A stretch of DNA of 41,400 nucleotides from Candidatus Faecousia faecigallinarum (GCA_018712145.1 DVHJ01000077.1:1-41400); one strand, 5' to 3'; shown: positions 15,319 to 24,245, counted from the first letter of the stretch. Notes: generated from the sequence alone by a model not told the origin. A program made the numbers and translations.

Positions 15319-17652
15319 ATGAACGTAAACTGTCAAAACATTTTGAAAATGACTGAAGCGCAGCTGAAGTACAAAAGTGACGTGAATCTACAGGAGGCCA
15401 CCCCGCAGGAGCTCCATGAGGCCCTGTCCCAGGCGGTCATGATGTCCATCAGTGAGGACTGGAGCAACAGCCGCCGGGCCCGGATGCACAACCGGAAGGC
15501 TTACTATTTTTCTGCCGAGTATCTCATCGGCCGCTTGGTGTACAGCAACCTGTACAATCTGGGCGTGCTGGAGGAAATGAAGAAGACCTTCCTGAACGCC
15601 GGGGTGGATTTGGCCTGTCTGGAGGAAATTGAGGATGCAGCCCTGGGCAATGGCGGTCTGGGCCGCCTGGCCGCCTGCTTCTTGGACTCTGCCGCTACCT
15701 GCAACATCCCGCTGTCCGGTTACGGACTGCGGTACCGCTTCGGTTTGTTCAAGCAGCGTTTTGACGAAAACGGCAGCCAAAAGGAAACGGCTGACGATTG
15801 GAGCAAGTTCGGTGATCCTTGGTCCTACCGGCGGTATAACCATACGGTAAAAATCCGTTTCCCGGATCATACGGTGCTGGCTGTCCCCTATGATGTGCCG
15901 GTAATCGGCTACAATACCAAGAACATCGGCACGCTGCGGCTGTGGCAGTGTGAGGCCGAGGAGGAGCTGGACTTTGACGCATTCAATGCCCAGGATTATC
16001 AGCGGGCGCTGGACGCCAAGAACAAGGCGGAGGATATTACCCGGGTGTTGTACCCCAACGACTCCACCTGGGAGGGCAAGCGCCTGCGGGTGAAGCAGCA
16101 GTATGTGCTGTCCTCTGCTTCCCTGCAGGATATTCTGCGGGCCTACAAAGAGACCCGGGGATCGGATCTGAGCCGGTTTGCCGATTTTATGGCCATTCAG
16201 CTGAACGATACGCATCCGGCTATGTCCATTCCTGAGTTGATCCGGTTGCTGATGGCCGAGGGCATGACCTTCGAGCAGAGCTTCGACATTGCTCAGCACA
16301 CCTTCTCCTATACCAACCACACGGTTATGGGTGAGGCGTTGGAAAAGTGGAACATGGATCTGCTGCGGTCTGTGGTACCGGAGATTTGCGATATCATTGT
16401 CCGCATTGACAACAAGTTGCGGGCGGAGCACCCCGGCCTGTTTATCGTAAAGGACAACACCGCCCACATGGCTAACCTGTCGGTATACGTGGCCAGCTAT
16501 GTCAATGGCGTAGCAGAGATTCACTCTCAGATCTTGAAGGACGATTTGTTCCGGGATTGGTATAAGGTGTTCCCTGAGCGGTTCCAGAATAAAACCAACG
16601 GCGTAACCCCCCGGCGGTGGATGGGCCTGTGCAATCCGGAGCTTACCCAGATGATCAAGTACCGGGTAGGCGGTGACTTCCTCACCGATCTGGACAAGCT
16701 GGAGCTGCTGAAGCCTCTGATTGACGACGACATGGTGCGCCAGTTCAATAGCATCAAGCGGGAGAAAAAGGAGCAGCTGGCTGCGGTGATTGCCAAGCTG
16801 GAGGATGTGGAGCTCAACCCGGACTTTATCTTTGATGTGCAGGTGAAGCGGCTCCACGAGTACAAGCGGCAGCTGATGAACGCTTTGTCCGTGGTGGATA
16901 TCTATTTCCGCTTGAAGGATGGCAGCCTGCCCGATTTCCATCCCACGGTATTTATCTTTGGCGCCAAGTCTGCACCGGGCTATACTCGGGCAAAAGCTAT
17001 TATTCGGTATATTAACCGGATTGCTAAGATGATTAACAACGATGAGTCTGTGAAGGATAAGCTGCGGGTGGTCTTTGTACAGAACTACAACTGCTCCTAT
17101 GCTGAACACATCATTCCTGCGGCCGATATTTCTGAGCAGATCTCCCCTGCCGGCACCGAGGCCTCTGGCACCGGCAATATGAAGCTGATGCTCAACGGTG
17201 CGGTGACCTTGGGCACCATGGACGGGGCCAATGTGGAGATTGTGAAGGAAGCCGGCCTGGAAAACAACTATATTTTCGGCGCCACGGTAGAGGAGTTGAA
17301 CGCCATTCGGGATACCTACTGGGCCAGAAATATCTATGATGCCAATCCCCGGCTGCACCGGGCCATTGACACCCTGGTGGACGGTACGGTTCCTACGGAT
17401 AACGAGCAGCGGGAGCTGTATACCGCTCTGCTGGATGGGGCGTCCTGGCACCGTCCGGACCATTACTTTATCCTGAAGGACTACGACTCCTATCTGGAGG
17501 CAAAGCTGCGGGCCAACCGGGACTATGCTGACCGCTTGGCCTTTGGCCGGAAGTGCCTGATGAATGTGGCTTCCGGCGGCAAGTTCTCCTCTGACCGGAC
17601 CATCCGGCAATACGCTCAGGAGATCTGGCATGTGAATCCCCGGCATGTTTAA
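15319..17652 (+). CDS. glgP: Glycogen/maltodextrin phosphorylase
   Basis: This cytosolic PLP enzyme cleaves alpha-1,4-glucans with phosphate to glucose-1-phosphate. The 777-residue protein shows the glycosyltransferase-35 signatures: AALGNGGLGRLAACFLDS near 105-125 and EASGTGNMK, in which Lys622 is the PLP-binding lysine. The TMDGANVEI segment follows. The ATG at 15319 is preferred over the in-frame ATG at 15265 because GAGGAGAGG lies just upstream and the longer version adds 18 unconserved residues. MalP and GlgP cannot be separated by sequence; linkage to malQ and the sugar transporter favours maltodextrin, but storage glycogen is also possible. It is the last gene of the operon. Confidence 0.95.
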   Translation: MNVNCQNILKMTEAQLKYKSDVNLQEATPQELHEALSQAVMMSISEDWSNSRRARMHNRKAYYFSAEYLIGRLVYSNLYNLGVLEEMKKTFLNAGVDLACLEEIEDAALGNGGLGRLAACFLDSAATCNIPLSGYGLRYRFGLFKQRFDENGSQKETADDWSKFGDPWSYRRYNHTVKIRFPDHTVLAVPYDVPVIGYNTKNIGTLRLWQCEAEEELDFDAFNAQDYQRALDAKNKAEDITRVLYPNDSTWEGKRLRVKQQYVLSSASLQDILRAYKETRGSDLSRFADFMAIQLNDTHPAMSIPELIRLLMAEGMTFEQSFDIAQHTFSYTNHTVMGEALEKWNMDLLRSVVPEICDIIVRIDNKLRAEHPGLFIVKDNTAHMANLSVYVASYVNGVAEIHSQILKDDLFRDWYKVFPERFQNKTNGVTPRRWMGLCNPELTQMIKYRVGGDFLTDLDKLELLKPLIDDDMVRQFNSIKREKKEQLAAVIAKLEDVELNPDFIFDVQVKRLHEYKRQLMNALSVVDIYFRLKDGSLPDFHPTVFIFGAKSAPGYTRAKAIIRYINRIAKMINNDESVKDKLRVVFVQNYNCSYAEHIIPAADISEQISPAGTEASGTGNMKLMLNGAVTLGTMDGANVEIVKEAGLENNYIFGATVEELNAIRDTYWARNIYDANPRLHRAIDTLVDGTVPTDNEQRELYTALLDGASWHRPDHYFILKDYDSYLEAKLRANRDYADRLAFGRKCLMNVASGGKFSSDRTIRQYAQEIWHVNPRHV

Positions 17653-17663
17653 TGGATACCGGC

Positions 17664-17701
17664 TGTGCCCCGGTGCAGGCTTTTGCCTGCACCGGGGCAC
17701 A
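17664..17701 (+). terminator. Terminator-like hairpin after glgP
   Basis: A perfect 17-bp GC-rich stem (17664-17680 with 17685-17701) closes a TTTT loop 11 bases after the glgP stop. The downstream tract is weakly T-rich, so termination may be incomplete. Confidence 0.75.
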
Positions 17702-17729
17702 ACAAATTTGGCAGGGAGCGGTTATTATA

Positions 17730-17785
17730 CCGCCAGCTTTCGGATATATCGTACCGCACAGTATATCCATGAACTTTTCTGGCGG
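17730..17785. repeat. Nested inverted repeats upstream of the B12-regulated operon
   Basis: CCGCCAG (17730-17736) pairs with CTGGCGG (17779-17785). Inside it GGATATA (17742-17748) pairs with TATATCC (17762-17768). AATTTT follows. It may be a second terminator for glgP, or a protein-binding site 23 bases upstream of the next -35 box. Confidence 0.45.
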
Positions 17786-17807
17786 AATTTTGGGTCGGAG
17801 AAAGGGC

Positions 17808-17836
17808 TTGACATTTCCTCCGGGGTGGGGTATAGT
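17808..17836 (+). promoter_or_regulatory. Sigma-A promoter of the B12-riboswitch operon
   Basis: Consensus TTGACA (17808-17813) and TATAGT (17831-17836) are 17 bases apart. Transcription would start near 17843, about 14 nt before the first riboswitch stem. Confidence 0.9.
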
Positions 17837-17856
17837 GAAATTACAATTGAAAACAG

Positions 17857-18043
17857 TTCCTGTGGCTTTCCGGTGCGCTCTGCGGCTGGGGAGCTGAACA
17901 AGACAAGCGGGTGCAATTCCCCACGCGAACCGGCGCTGTAAGTGTCGAGGCGGGTTTCTCGTTGGCGCAAGCCAGCCATTGGGTTTTCCTGAGAAGGTAG
18001 AGATTCCTGCCGCCGGAGACACAAGTCAGAAGACCTACAGGAA
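17857..18043 (+). promoter_or_regulatory. Cobalamin (B12) riboswitch
   Basis: The ends pair as P1: TTCCTGT (17857-17863) with ACAGGAA (18037-18043). Between them are class landmarks in order: TCCGGTGCGC near 17870, the core GGGTGCAATTCC near 17909 followed by GCTGTAAGTG, then AGCCA...TTGGG, GAAGG, and the 3' box AAGTCAGAAGACC (18023-18035). The length of 187 nt is typical. The aptamer senses cobalamin and normally reduces expression when B12 is plentiful. Confidence 0.94.
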
Positions 18044-18100
18044 TTTGTGGTTAGGTGCGCGGCCCCGCGTCTCGGGCGGCGTGCCGTCCTGATGCGCAGA

Positions 18101-18142
18101 AAAACGGCTGCGGCGAAACTTTCGCCGCAGCCGTTTTCTTTT
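18101..18142 (+). terminator. Intrinsic terminator of the cobalamin riboswitch
   Basis: A 17-bp stem (18101-18117 with 18121-18137) ends in TTTTCTTTT. It lies 57 nt after the aptamer and 150 nt before the first gene, so the expected mechanism is transcription attenuation when B12 is bound. The antiterminator pairing was not resolved with confidence. Confidence 0.9.
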
Positions 18143-18294
18143 GGACAATGTGCGATCCCCCTCGCATTTGGTCCGGCCCGGGGCGGAGTGGAGAGTGCGG
18201 CTCCACTCTGCCGCCGGCGGTGAGCAAGGAGTAAACGCCTGGAGACGGCTGTCTTCAGGCGTTTATTAATTATTTTTAAGGAGGAAGAAACAAT
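18143..18294 (+). promoter_or_regulatory. Second leader segment with a terminator-like hairpin
   Basis: After the riboswitch terminator the leader holds GAGTGGA/TCCACTC near 18186-18208. It then holds a long stem pairing TAAACGCCTG (18232-18241) with CAGGCGTTTA (18256-18265), extended inside by GAGAC/GTCTT. TTAATTATTTTT follows, then the AAGGAGG ribosome site. This second hairpin is positioned like a tandem attenuator or a ribosome-site control element. Confidence 0.5.
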
Positions 18295-20151
18295 ATGTGC
18301 AAACGAATGTTGAGCCTGGCGCTGGTACTGGTATTGCTGTTGGGCCTGGTAGCAGTGCCTCGTGCCCACGCTGGGGGCAGTCTCGCCGGCCGGAATGGTC
18401 AGAAAGGCCCCGGCTTGCCACTCCAGGCGGCGGAGCAGCCCGGGAATCTGCCGGCGGCCCAGGTGGAAGTAGAACTCCAGGCTCAGGCGGAAAACGGCTT
18501 CCTACTGGCGCCGCAGATGGTCACCGTGACCGGCGATCTGGCAGAATCCTACGGATACACCGATCAGGTGACTTACTGTGACGGCGTATCTGCCCTGGAT
18601 GTGCTGGTCCGGGCCCATGAGCTGATCTTCGGCGGTGATTTTACCCTGGAGACGGCCCAGGCCCTGCTGATGGTGGGAGACAGCGGTACAATCACCAAGC
18701 TGTTTGGCGTGGAAACCGGCAACTGCGGCTTTACCATCAACGAGCTAATCCCCACTGGGGATGAAGCCTCCCCCTGGGGCGGGTATACGGCGTATACCTT
18801 GAATGAGGCTGTGGTGACCGGCGGCGATCAGGTGAGCTTCTTCCTGTACCAGGATGACTGGGTCTCCGATCTATACACATGGTACGTGCAAGACGGTACG
18901 GTTACCCGGGAGCTGCAGGCGGAAGCCAAATTGCCCATGGACATTACGGTGAACGGCTACCTCATCGGTTGGACAGGGTACATGTATAAAACTTTTGATG
19001 AAATTGTAGCCGATGTTAACAACACGATGGCCGTATCCGATGCCCAAATCGCTTTGGTGGATCTGGACAGCGGTGCAATCACTGACATCGCCGGAGCGGT
19101 AACCGATGAGGATGGCCGGGTTGCCCTCACCTTCCCGGAGGCGGGGGTCTATGCCATTACTGCATATGTGCCGGCGCAGGCCCAGGCGGAGCGCTATGCC
19201 ACGCCGGCAATCATGACCCTGGCCACGGTCACCGTAAGCGAGCATACCCACCGCTGGAGTGACTGGCAGGTGGAAACCCAGCCGTCCTGCACCCAGGACG
19301 GTGTGCAGACCCGGCATTGCCCCTGCGGCGAAACGGAGCAGGCGGCAATCTCCGCCACCGGCCACCGGCTTGCCGATACCGTCGTGGCGCCGTCCTGCAC
19401 GGAAAAGGGCTATACCCTGCATACCTGCACCCTCTGCGGTTACCACTACACCAGCAACGAGGTGGAGGCCCAGGGCCACAGCTGGGGCCAGTGGGTACTT
19501 ACCCAGCCCGGCAGCTGCTTCCATCCGGGTGTGGAAACCCGTACCTGCTCTGCTTGCCAGGCCACCGAAATCCGGGAAGCCGGGCTGAATCCGGACAATT
19601 GTCCGTCCAAGGCGTTTGCTGATTTGAACACCAACGCCTGGTACCATGAAGGCGTGGATTTTGCCCTGAATCAAGGCCTGATGAACGGCGTGGGCAATTA
19701 CCGCTTTGCCCCCAATCACCGGATGACCCGGGCAATGGTGGTCATGGTATTGTACCGCCTGGCCGGTGCGCCGGAAGTGACAGGAACGGTAGAATTCACG
19801 GATGTACCGGAAGATCAGTATTATTATGAGGCATTGGTATGGGCAACGAAAGCCGGCCTGGCAAAGGGTGTGACCGAGACCACGTTTGCCCCGGGCAATG
19901 CCATCACCCGGGAGCAGCTGGTCACCTTCCTGTACCGGTATGCCCAGTATGCCGGTATGGATGTGGGCGGACAGGCGGATATGGATGCCTTTGCCGACAA
20001 GGATAAGGTAAGCGGTTATGCGGCTGAGGCCGTCGCCTGGGCGGTGGCCGGGGGGATCATAAACGGGATGGAGAATAACACCCTGGCCCCCAGAGCCAAT
20101 GCTACCCGCGGGCAAGTGGCCACCATGCTCATGCGCCTGACCCAGTTGTAA
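18295..20151 (+). CDS. SLH surface protein with transcobalamin-C-like domain
   Basis: A secreted, wall-attached protein is predicted. The 618-residue precursor has a signal peptide (cleavage likely after AHA at 26). A DUF4430-like domain follows at about 85-205; its VSALDVLVRAHEL segment recalls the start of the beta domain of animal intrinsic factor, and its GGDQVSFFLY strand the end. A second beta domain spans about 210-315. Three His/Cys repeats with C-x1-2-C pairs lie at about 318-432, and three S-layer homology modules (437-618) anchor the protein to wall polymers. GGAGG precedes the ATG. It is the first gene under the cobalamin riboswitch, so corrinoid binding at the surface is inferred. 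No enzyme motif is seen, and DUF4430 membership needs a profile search. Confidence 0.75.
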   Translation: MCKRMLSLALVLVLLLGLVAVPRAHAGGSLAGRNGQKGPGLPLQAAEQPGNLPAAQVEVELQAQAENGFLLAPQMVTVTGDLAESYGYTDQVTYCDGVSALDVLVRAHELIFGGDFTLETAQALLMVGDSGTITKLFGVETGNCGFTINELIPTGDEASPWGGYTAYTLNEAVVTGGDQVSFFLYQDDWVSDLYTWYVQDGTVTRELQAEAKLPMDITVNGYLIGWTGYMYKTFDEIVADVNNTMAVSDAQIALVDLDSGAITDIAGAVTDEDGRVALTFPEAGVYAITAYVPAQAQAERYATPAIMTLATVTVSEHTHRWSDWQVETQPSCTQDGVQTRHCPCGETEQAAISATGHRLADTVVAPSCTEKGYTLHTCTLCGYHYTSNEVEAQGHSWGQWVLTQPGSCFHPGVETRTCSACQATEIREAGLNPDNCPSKAFADLNTNAWYHEGVDFALNQGLMNGVGNYRFAPNHRMTRAMVVMVLYRLAGAPEVTGTVEFTDVPEDQYYYEALVWATKAGLAKGVTETTFAPGNAITREQLVTFLYRYAQYAGMDVGGQADMDAFADKDKVSGYAAEAVAWAVAGGIINGMENNTLAPRANATRGQVATMLMRLTQL

Positions 20152-20201
20152 ACAACAAATTTCATTTTGCCTCTTTGCTGAGAGACGGGGAGTGAAGCGC
20201 A

Positions 20202-21284
20202 ATGAAACGAAAATGCCTGATGGTTTTCCTGTGCCTGGCGCTGCTGGCGGGGCTGTGCTCCGCCGCGCCCTCCCCTCAGACCGGGCTGAAAGCCCTGTTT
20301 GGCCTGGGGGAAAGCGAGACTTTGCTGAACCGCCGGGATGTGATTACGCCGGGTCAATCTTCCGGCGATTGGGCGGCCATTGGCTTTGCCCTTACCGGTC
20401 AGGCGGAGGACTATGGGGGGTATTTGGCGGACTTGGAGGCGGCAGTGACCCAGCGGTACGCTCAGGCCGGGCGGTTGGATCAAAACCGGGCCACGGAGTG
20501 GCACCGCATTGCCCTGACGGTTCTGGCCCTGGGTGGCGATCCAACCGCCTTCGGCCGGGATCCCCAGGGGAATCCCATCAACCTGGTGGCGGACGGCACG
20601 TATAATTATGTAAATGCTGACCTGGGCTTGCAGGGAATCAACGGCTATCTCTATGCCCTGCTTGTGCTGGATGCCGGGGACTACCAGACCCCGGCGGACA
20701 GCCGGTACACCCGGCAGGATATTTTGCAGGCAATTTTGGATAGCCAGAATCCGGACGGCGGCTTCGGCCTGCAGGCAGGCAGCTCCGATGCAGATATCAC
20801 AGCCATGGCCTTGCAGGCGCTGGCGCCCTATCGGGAAGGTCAGGCCCGGCAGGCGGTGGAGAATGCGCTGGCTTACCTGGCGTCGGTGCAAAATCCGGAC
20901 GGCGGCTTTTCCAGCGGCGGCCAGCCTGCCTGCGAAAGCGCAGCCCAGGTGATTATCGCCCTGGCTGCCTTGGGGCTGGATCCGGAGACGGCGCTGCCTG
21001 GGGGCAGTGTGGTGCAGGCTATGCTGGCCTACCGGCAGCCGGACGGCAGCTTTGCCCACAGCCTGGATGGCGAGGGTAACCTAACCGCCACGGAGCAGGC
21101 AGGTTTAGCCCTGGCAGCGGTGCAACGGCAGGGCAGCATCTACGATTTTACCCAGTATACCCCGCCGGTACCGGCGAAAACCGGCCCGGAACCGGTGGCG
21201 TGGATTGCATTGGGCGGCGGTTTGGCTTGTGCCGCAGTGGTGATTGCCCTGCTTCTGCGCCGCAGGCATAGGAGGGCAGCGTGA
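20202..21284 (+). CDS. Anchored alpha/alpha-toroid (terpene-cyclase-like repeat) protein
   Basis: An exported, membrane-anchored protein of 360 residues is predicted. It has a signal peptide (1-22), an all-helical region of squalene-cyclase/prenyltransferase-type repeats (about 45-305), and a C-terminal helix (about 332-352) followed by RRRHRR. Repeat cores are readable as SQNPDGGFG and VQNPDGGFSSGG, each leading into an AL-rich helix, with a weaker third copy RQPDGSFAHS. No DxDD or zinc-site motif of true cyclases or prenyltransferases is visible, so a binding rather than catalytic role is likely. The same fold forms the N-terminal cobalamin-binding half of animal intrinsic factor and transcobalamin. 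It lies 50 bases after the SLH gene and overlaps the next gene at GTGA. Confidence 0.78.
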   Translation: MKRKCLMVFLCLALLAGLCSAAPSPQTGLKALFGLGESETLLNRRDVITPGQSSGDWAAIGFALTGQAEDYGGYLADLEAAVTQRYAQAGRLDQNRATEWHRIALTVLALGGDPTAFGRDPQGNPINLVADGTYNYVNADLGLQGINGYLYALLVLDAGDYQTPADSRYTRQDILQAILDSQNPDGGFGLQAGSSDADITAMALQALAPYREGQARQAVENALAYLASVQNPDGGFSSGGQPACESAAQVIIALAALGLDPETALPGGSVVQAMLAYRQPDGSFAHSLDGEGNLTATEQAGLALAAVQRQGSIYDFTQYTPPVPAKTGPEPVAWIALGGGLACAAVVIALLLRRRHRRAA

Positions 21285-23298
21285 AGGGGCGGCTGGCCTG
21301 GGGGGCAGCCGTTCTGGCGGTGGCCTGCCTACTGGCAGCGATGCCCTGGACCAGGATAGAGCCGGAAAATCCGCTGGGTCCCACTACCCCCATTTCCTTG
21401 GCGCTGCCCGGCCATGGCGGCGGTCAGACAGAGGAAGAAGAAACCCAGCCGCCGGAGACCGAACCGCCGGAAACGGAACCGCCCGAGACGGAAGCTCCGG
21501 AGACAGAACCACCGGAGACGGCGCCGCCGGAAACCCGGGCGGATACCACTCCGCCGCCCCAGAATGTTGACGGCCCCACAGAAACGGCGCCCACGACGGG
21601 ACCTACCCTGCCGGTAGACACGCCGGGAGAGTCTGGTCCGGCGGAAGGGCCGGGCAGCGGCGAAAATCCTCAGCCCGGCCCCACCGACCCGGATCCACCC
21701 CTGGACTCAGATCCCCAGATTGTGACGGATTTATCCAACCGGGCGGTAAGTGCCGGAGAGTTGGAAAATGACACGCTGCCTTTTTACGCCTATATCCAAG
21801 GCGGCGGCTCTCAGTTATACCTGCGGGTGAATCTACGCAACGCCAATACCGGAGATAACGGCACGTACTTGGCGGGAAACGGGCGGGATTATACTGCGGC
21901 CCTGGCCCTGGGGCAGAACACATTTTCCCTGTACATCAAAGACGGCAGCCGGACGGTGTCTATGGCGGTGTTTACCATCACCTATTCTGCAGAACTGGCA
22001 GATGAGGATACGCCTGCCGTTGGTAAACATCCCCCCACCATTGAAACCAACCTGGATGGTTGGACGGAAGAAATCACCGATCCGAATTTTACCCTCCGGG
22101 TGACGGCCAGAACAGGCAATGGCGATCCCATCTATGCCAGCGGTGTGGAAGTTTGGCTGGACGGCCAGCCGGTGCGGAATCCCACCGGCTCGGCTATTCT
22201 GGAGTATGCGTTGTATTTTCCCACGCCGGTGGACGCAACAGCAGAACACAAAGTGACGGTGCGGGCTCGGGATGGGGCGGGCAACAGCCGCTTGGTGAGC
22301 TACACGGTGACCTACCGCTTTCTGGACGAGGGGCAGTCCATGGGGACGGTGCGGGTGATTGTGGACGCCACCACCTTGGGCCTGGGTTGGATTGGCAGCT
22401 CTCCCTATACGGTGGAGATCTACCGGGGGGACACCATTGCGTCGGCGGTGGTGCGGGCCTTGGAGGAGGACTTTGCCGAGGTGGTGAGCCAGGGCAGTAC
22501 GGATTTGGGGGGCGACTTTTACCTGCGCCGCCTGGTGATGGGCGACGTGGCGAAGGGCGCCAAGGTGCCGGAAAACCTGTGGCAAAAGGTATTGGACGAT
22601 GGATTGAACCTCACCGGACAGTCCGACCGGGATAGCATCGGTGAGTTCGACTACACCTCCGGCTCCGGCTGGATGTTCTCCCGGGGGGGAAAGGCCTATG
22701 CCACTACCGGTATGAGCAACCAAGCGCCGGTGAACGGGGAGACGATCTACCTTCGGTTCACCCTGGCCTATGGCAAGGACATTGGCGCTGAGGTTTCCGC
22801 TTCCGGAAATCTCAGCACCTACTGCGGCCTGTGGATCAATGGGGAGTACCTGGAAAATCACAGCTATGATGGCGGCGAGGTCATTCAGGAACCCACTTGC
22901 ACCCAGGCAGGGGTATTTGCCTACACCTGCCAGGTGACCGGCTGCGGCAGCCAGAAAACCCAGCCCTGGGGCGATGCTCTGGGGCACCAGGCGGTAGAGA
23001 CCGGCAGGCAGGAACCGACGGCTACCCAGGATGGCTATGTGGAGTACGCCTGCACCAGGGAAGGCTGCGGGGAAACCTGGCGGCAGACGCTGCCGGCCAC
23101 CGGCGGCGGGGAGCCGGCAGAGCCAACGGAACCTACGCCGACGGAACCTGTGCCAACCGAGCCTACACCAACGGAGCCGGAACCCACGGATCCTGAGCCA
23201 ACACATCCCGACCCGGCGGAGAATCTTTCTGCCTGTGGGGCGGTTTGTCCGGCTGTGCTGCTGGCTGTGCCCGGCAGCGGAAAAAACGAAAGAGATGA
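21281..23298 (+). CDS. Anchored DUF4430 (transcobalamin-C-like) protein, apparent -1 frameshift
   Basis: An exported surface protein is predicted, beginning with GTG at 21281 (GGAGGG upstream). It has an N-terminal signal/TM helix (5-22) and a hydrophilic stalk with P-P/A-E-T repeats (about 52-85). Beta-sandwich domains occupy about 145-350. A clear DUF4430 domain (about 355-503) holds GDTIASAVV, GSGWMFSRGG and GETIYLRFTLAYGKDIG. Two C-x-C repeats follow (about 525-600), then a T/P/E-rich linker and a hydrophobic segment LSACGAVCPAVLLAV. The zero frame then misses its natural stop and stays open to 23560 inside the next gene. A -1 shift at the A-run 23281-23286 gives a basic tail and a TGA at 23296-23298 that overlaps the next ATG. 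I take 23298 as the true end (about 672 residues). Confidence 0.75.
23281..23287 (+). other. Slippery A-AAA-AAC site at the gene junction
   Basis: In the zero frame the codons read GGA AAA AAC, forming the classic -1 slippery heptamer. Slipping back one base reads CGA AAG AGA TGA and ends the protein in RKR after the hydrophobic anchor. A seventh A at this site would give the equivalent tail KKRKR. The site therefore marks programmed frameshifting, a real mutation or a homopolymer miscount. Confidence 0.6.
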
Positions 23299-24245
23299 GG
23301 CGTGCCATGAATGCACTGACGGAAAGCATCCAAAGAGAAGTCAACCAAGTGATCCTGGGCAAAGCCCAGGTGGTACAGAAGGTGCTGCTGGCCATTCTGG
23401 CCCAGGGGCACGTCCTGCTGGAGGATGTGCCGGGGGTGGGCAAGACCACCCTGGCCAGTGCCTTTGCCAAGGCGCTGGGGCTGGACAACCGGCGCATTCA
23501 GTTCACCTCCGATACCATGCCCGCAGATATTGTGGGCTTTTCGGTGTATGCGGAGGGTAATCTGCGCTACCAGCCTGGCGCCATTATGACAAATCTTCTC
23601 CTGGCAGACGAGATTAACCGAACCTCTGCCAAGACCCAGTCGGCCCTGCTGGAGGCTATGGAGGAGGGCGGTGTTACCGTGGACGGCGTAACCCACCTTC
23701 TACCGGAACCCTTTACCGTGCTGGCGACCCAAAACCCGCTGGGCGCAGCGGGAACGCAGCCCCTGCCCAATGCCCAGCTGGACCGGTTCCTGCTGCGGCT
23801 GAGCATGGGTTATCCGGATGAAGACAGCCAGGTGGAGATGTTGAAGGAGCGCCGTCTGTCCAATCCCCTGGATCAGGTTCAGCCGGTAGTGAACCGGCAG
23901 GCATTGCTGGAGCTAATCCGGACCACCCGGCAGGTATATGTGGCCGACAGCGTATACCGCTACATTTCCCGGCTGGCGGAGGCCACCCGCAGCCATCCCA
24001 TGGTACTTCTGGGCATCAGTCCCCGGGGTGCGCTGGCCCTGTGCCGGGCGGCGAAAGCCGGGGCGTTTTTGGCGGGGCGGGATTATGTAATTCCCCAGGA
24101 TGCGGCTGCGCTGCTGCCGGAGGCCTGGGGCCACCGCTTGGTGCTGGGGGCCAAGGCCAGGCTTCGGGAATACGGACCAGAGACGGTTTTGCAGGAAGTG
24201 CTGGCGGCGGTTCCCTCCCCAGAGCGGGGGAATTTCCGGCCATGA
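23295..24245 (+). CDS. MoxR-type AAA+ ATPase
   Basis: This cytosolic ATPase is thought to act as a chaperone for maturation of partner proteins, often beside DUF58 and VWA or transglutaminase genes. The 316-residue protein has Walker A GVGKTT (47-52), Walker B LLADE (102-106) and sensor segment LATQNP. The lid region follows. The ATG at 23295 overlaps the inferred TGA of the preceding gene (ATGA) and the gene ends in another ATGA overlap with the DUF58 gene. A second ATG four codons later is an alternative start. Its presence between surface-protein genes of a B12-regulated operon suggests it helps assemble that system, which is inference. Confidence 0.93.
   Translation: MRRAMNALTESIQREVNQVILGKAQVVQKVLLAILAQGHVLLEDVPGVGKTTLASAFAKALGLDNRRIQFTSDTMPADIVGFSVYAEGNLRYQPGAIMTNLLLADEINRTSAKTQSALLEAMEEGGVTVDGVTHLLPEPFTVLATQNPLGAAGTQPLPNAQLDRFLLRLSMGYPDEDSQVEMLKERRLSNPLDQVQPVVNRQALLELIRTTRQVYVADSVYRYISRLAEATRSHPMVLLGISPRGALALCRAAKAGAFLAGRDYVIPQDAAALLPEAWGHRLVLGAKARLREYGPETVLQEVLAAVPSPERGNFRP

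Noticed and set aside
15388..17700. 770-residue frame antisense to glgP
   Set aside because: It mirrors a well-conserved phosphorylase gene in GC-rich DNA, has no ribosome site and shows no family motif. Similar long antisense frames at 21833-23497 and 9127-10638 were rejected for the same reason.
20202..21284. True terpene cyclase or prenyltransferase
   Set aside because: The repeat fold fits, but no catalytic Asp-rich motif or zinc ligands are visible. The protein is exported and anchored, and the context is a B12 riboswitch.
21420..21540. CRISPR-like direct repeats
   Set aside because: The repeated units are 15-base codon-phase repeats encoding PPETE, with no spacers and no cas genes.
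23299..23560. Continuation of the DUF4430 reading frame into the moxR gene
   Set aside because: The translation becomes a Gly/Pro/His/Cys-rich string with no domain, overlaps clear MoxR motifs in another frame, and destroys the ATGA junction. It is best explained as out-of-frame run-through after the A-run.
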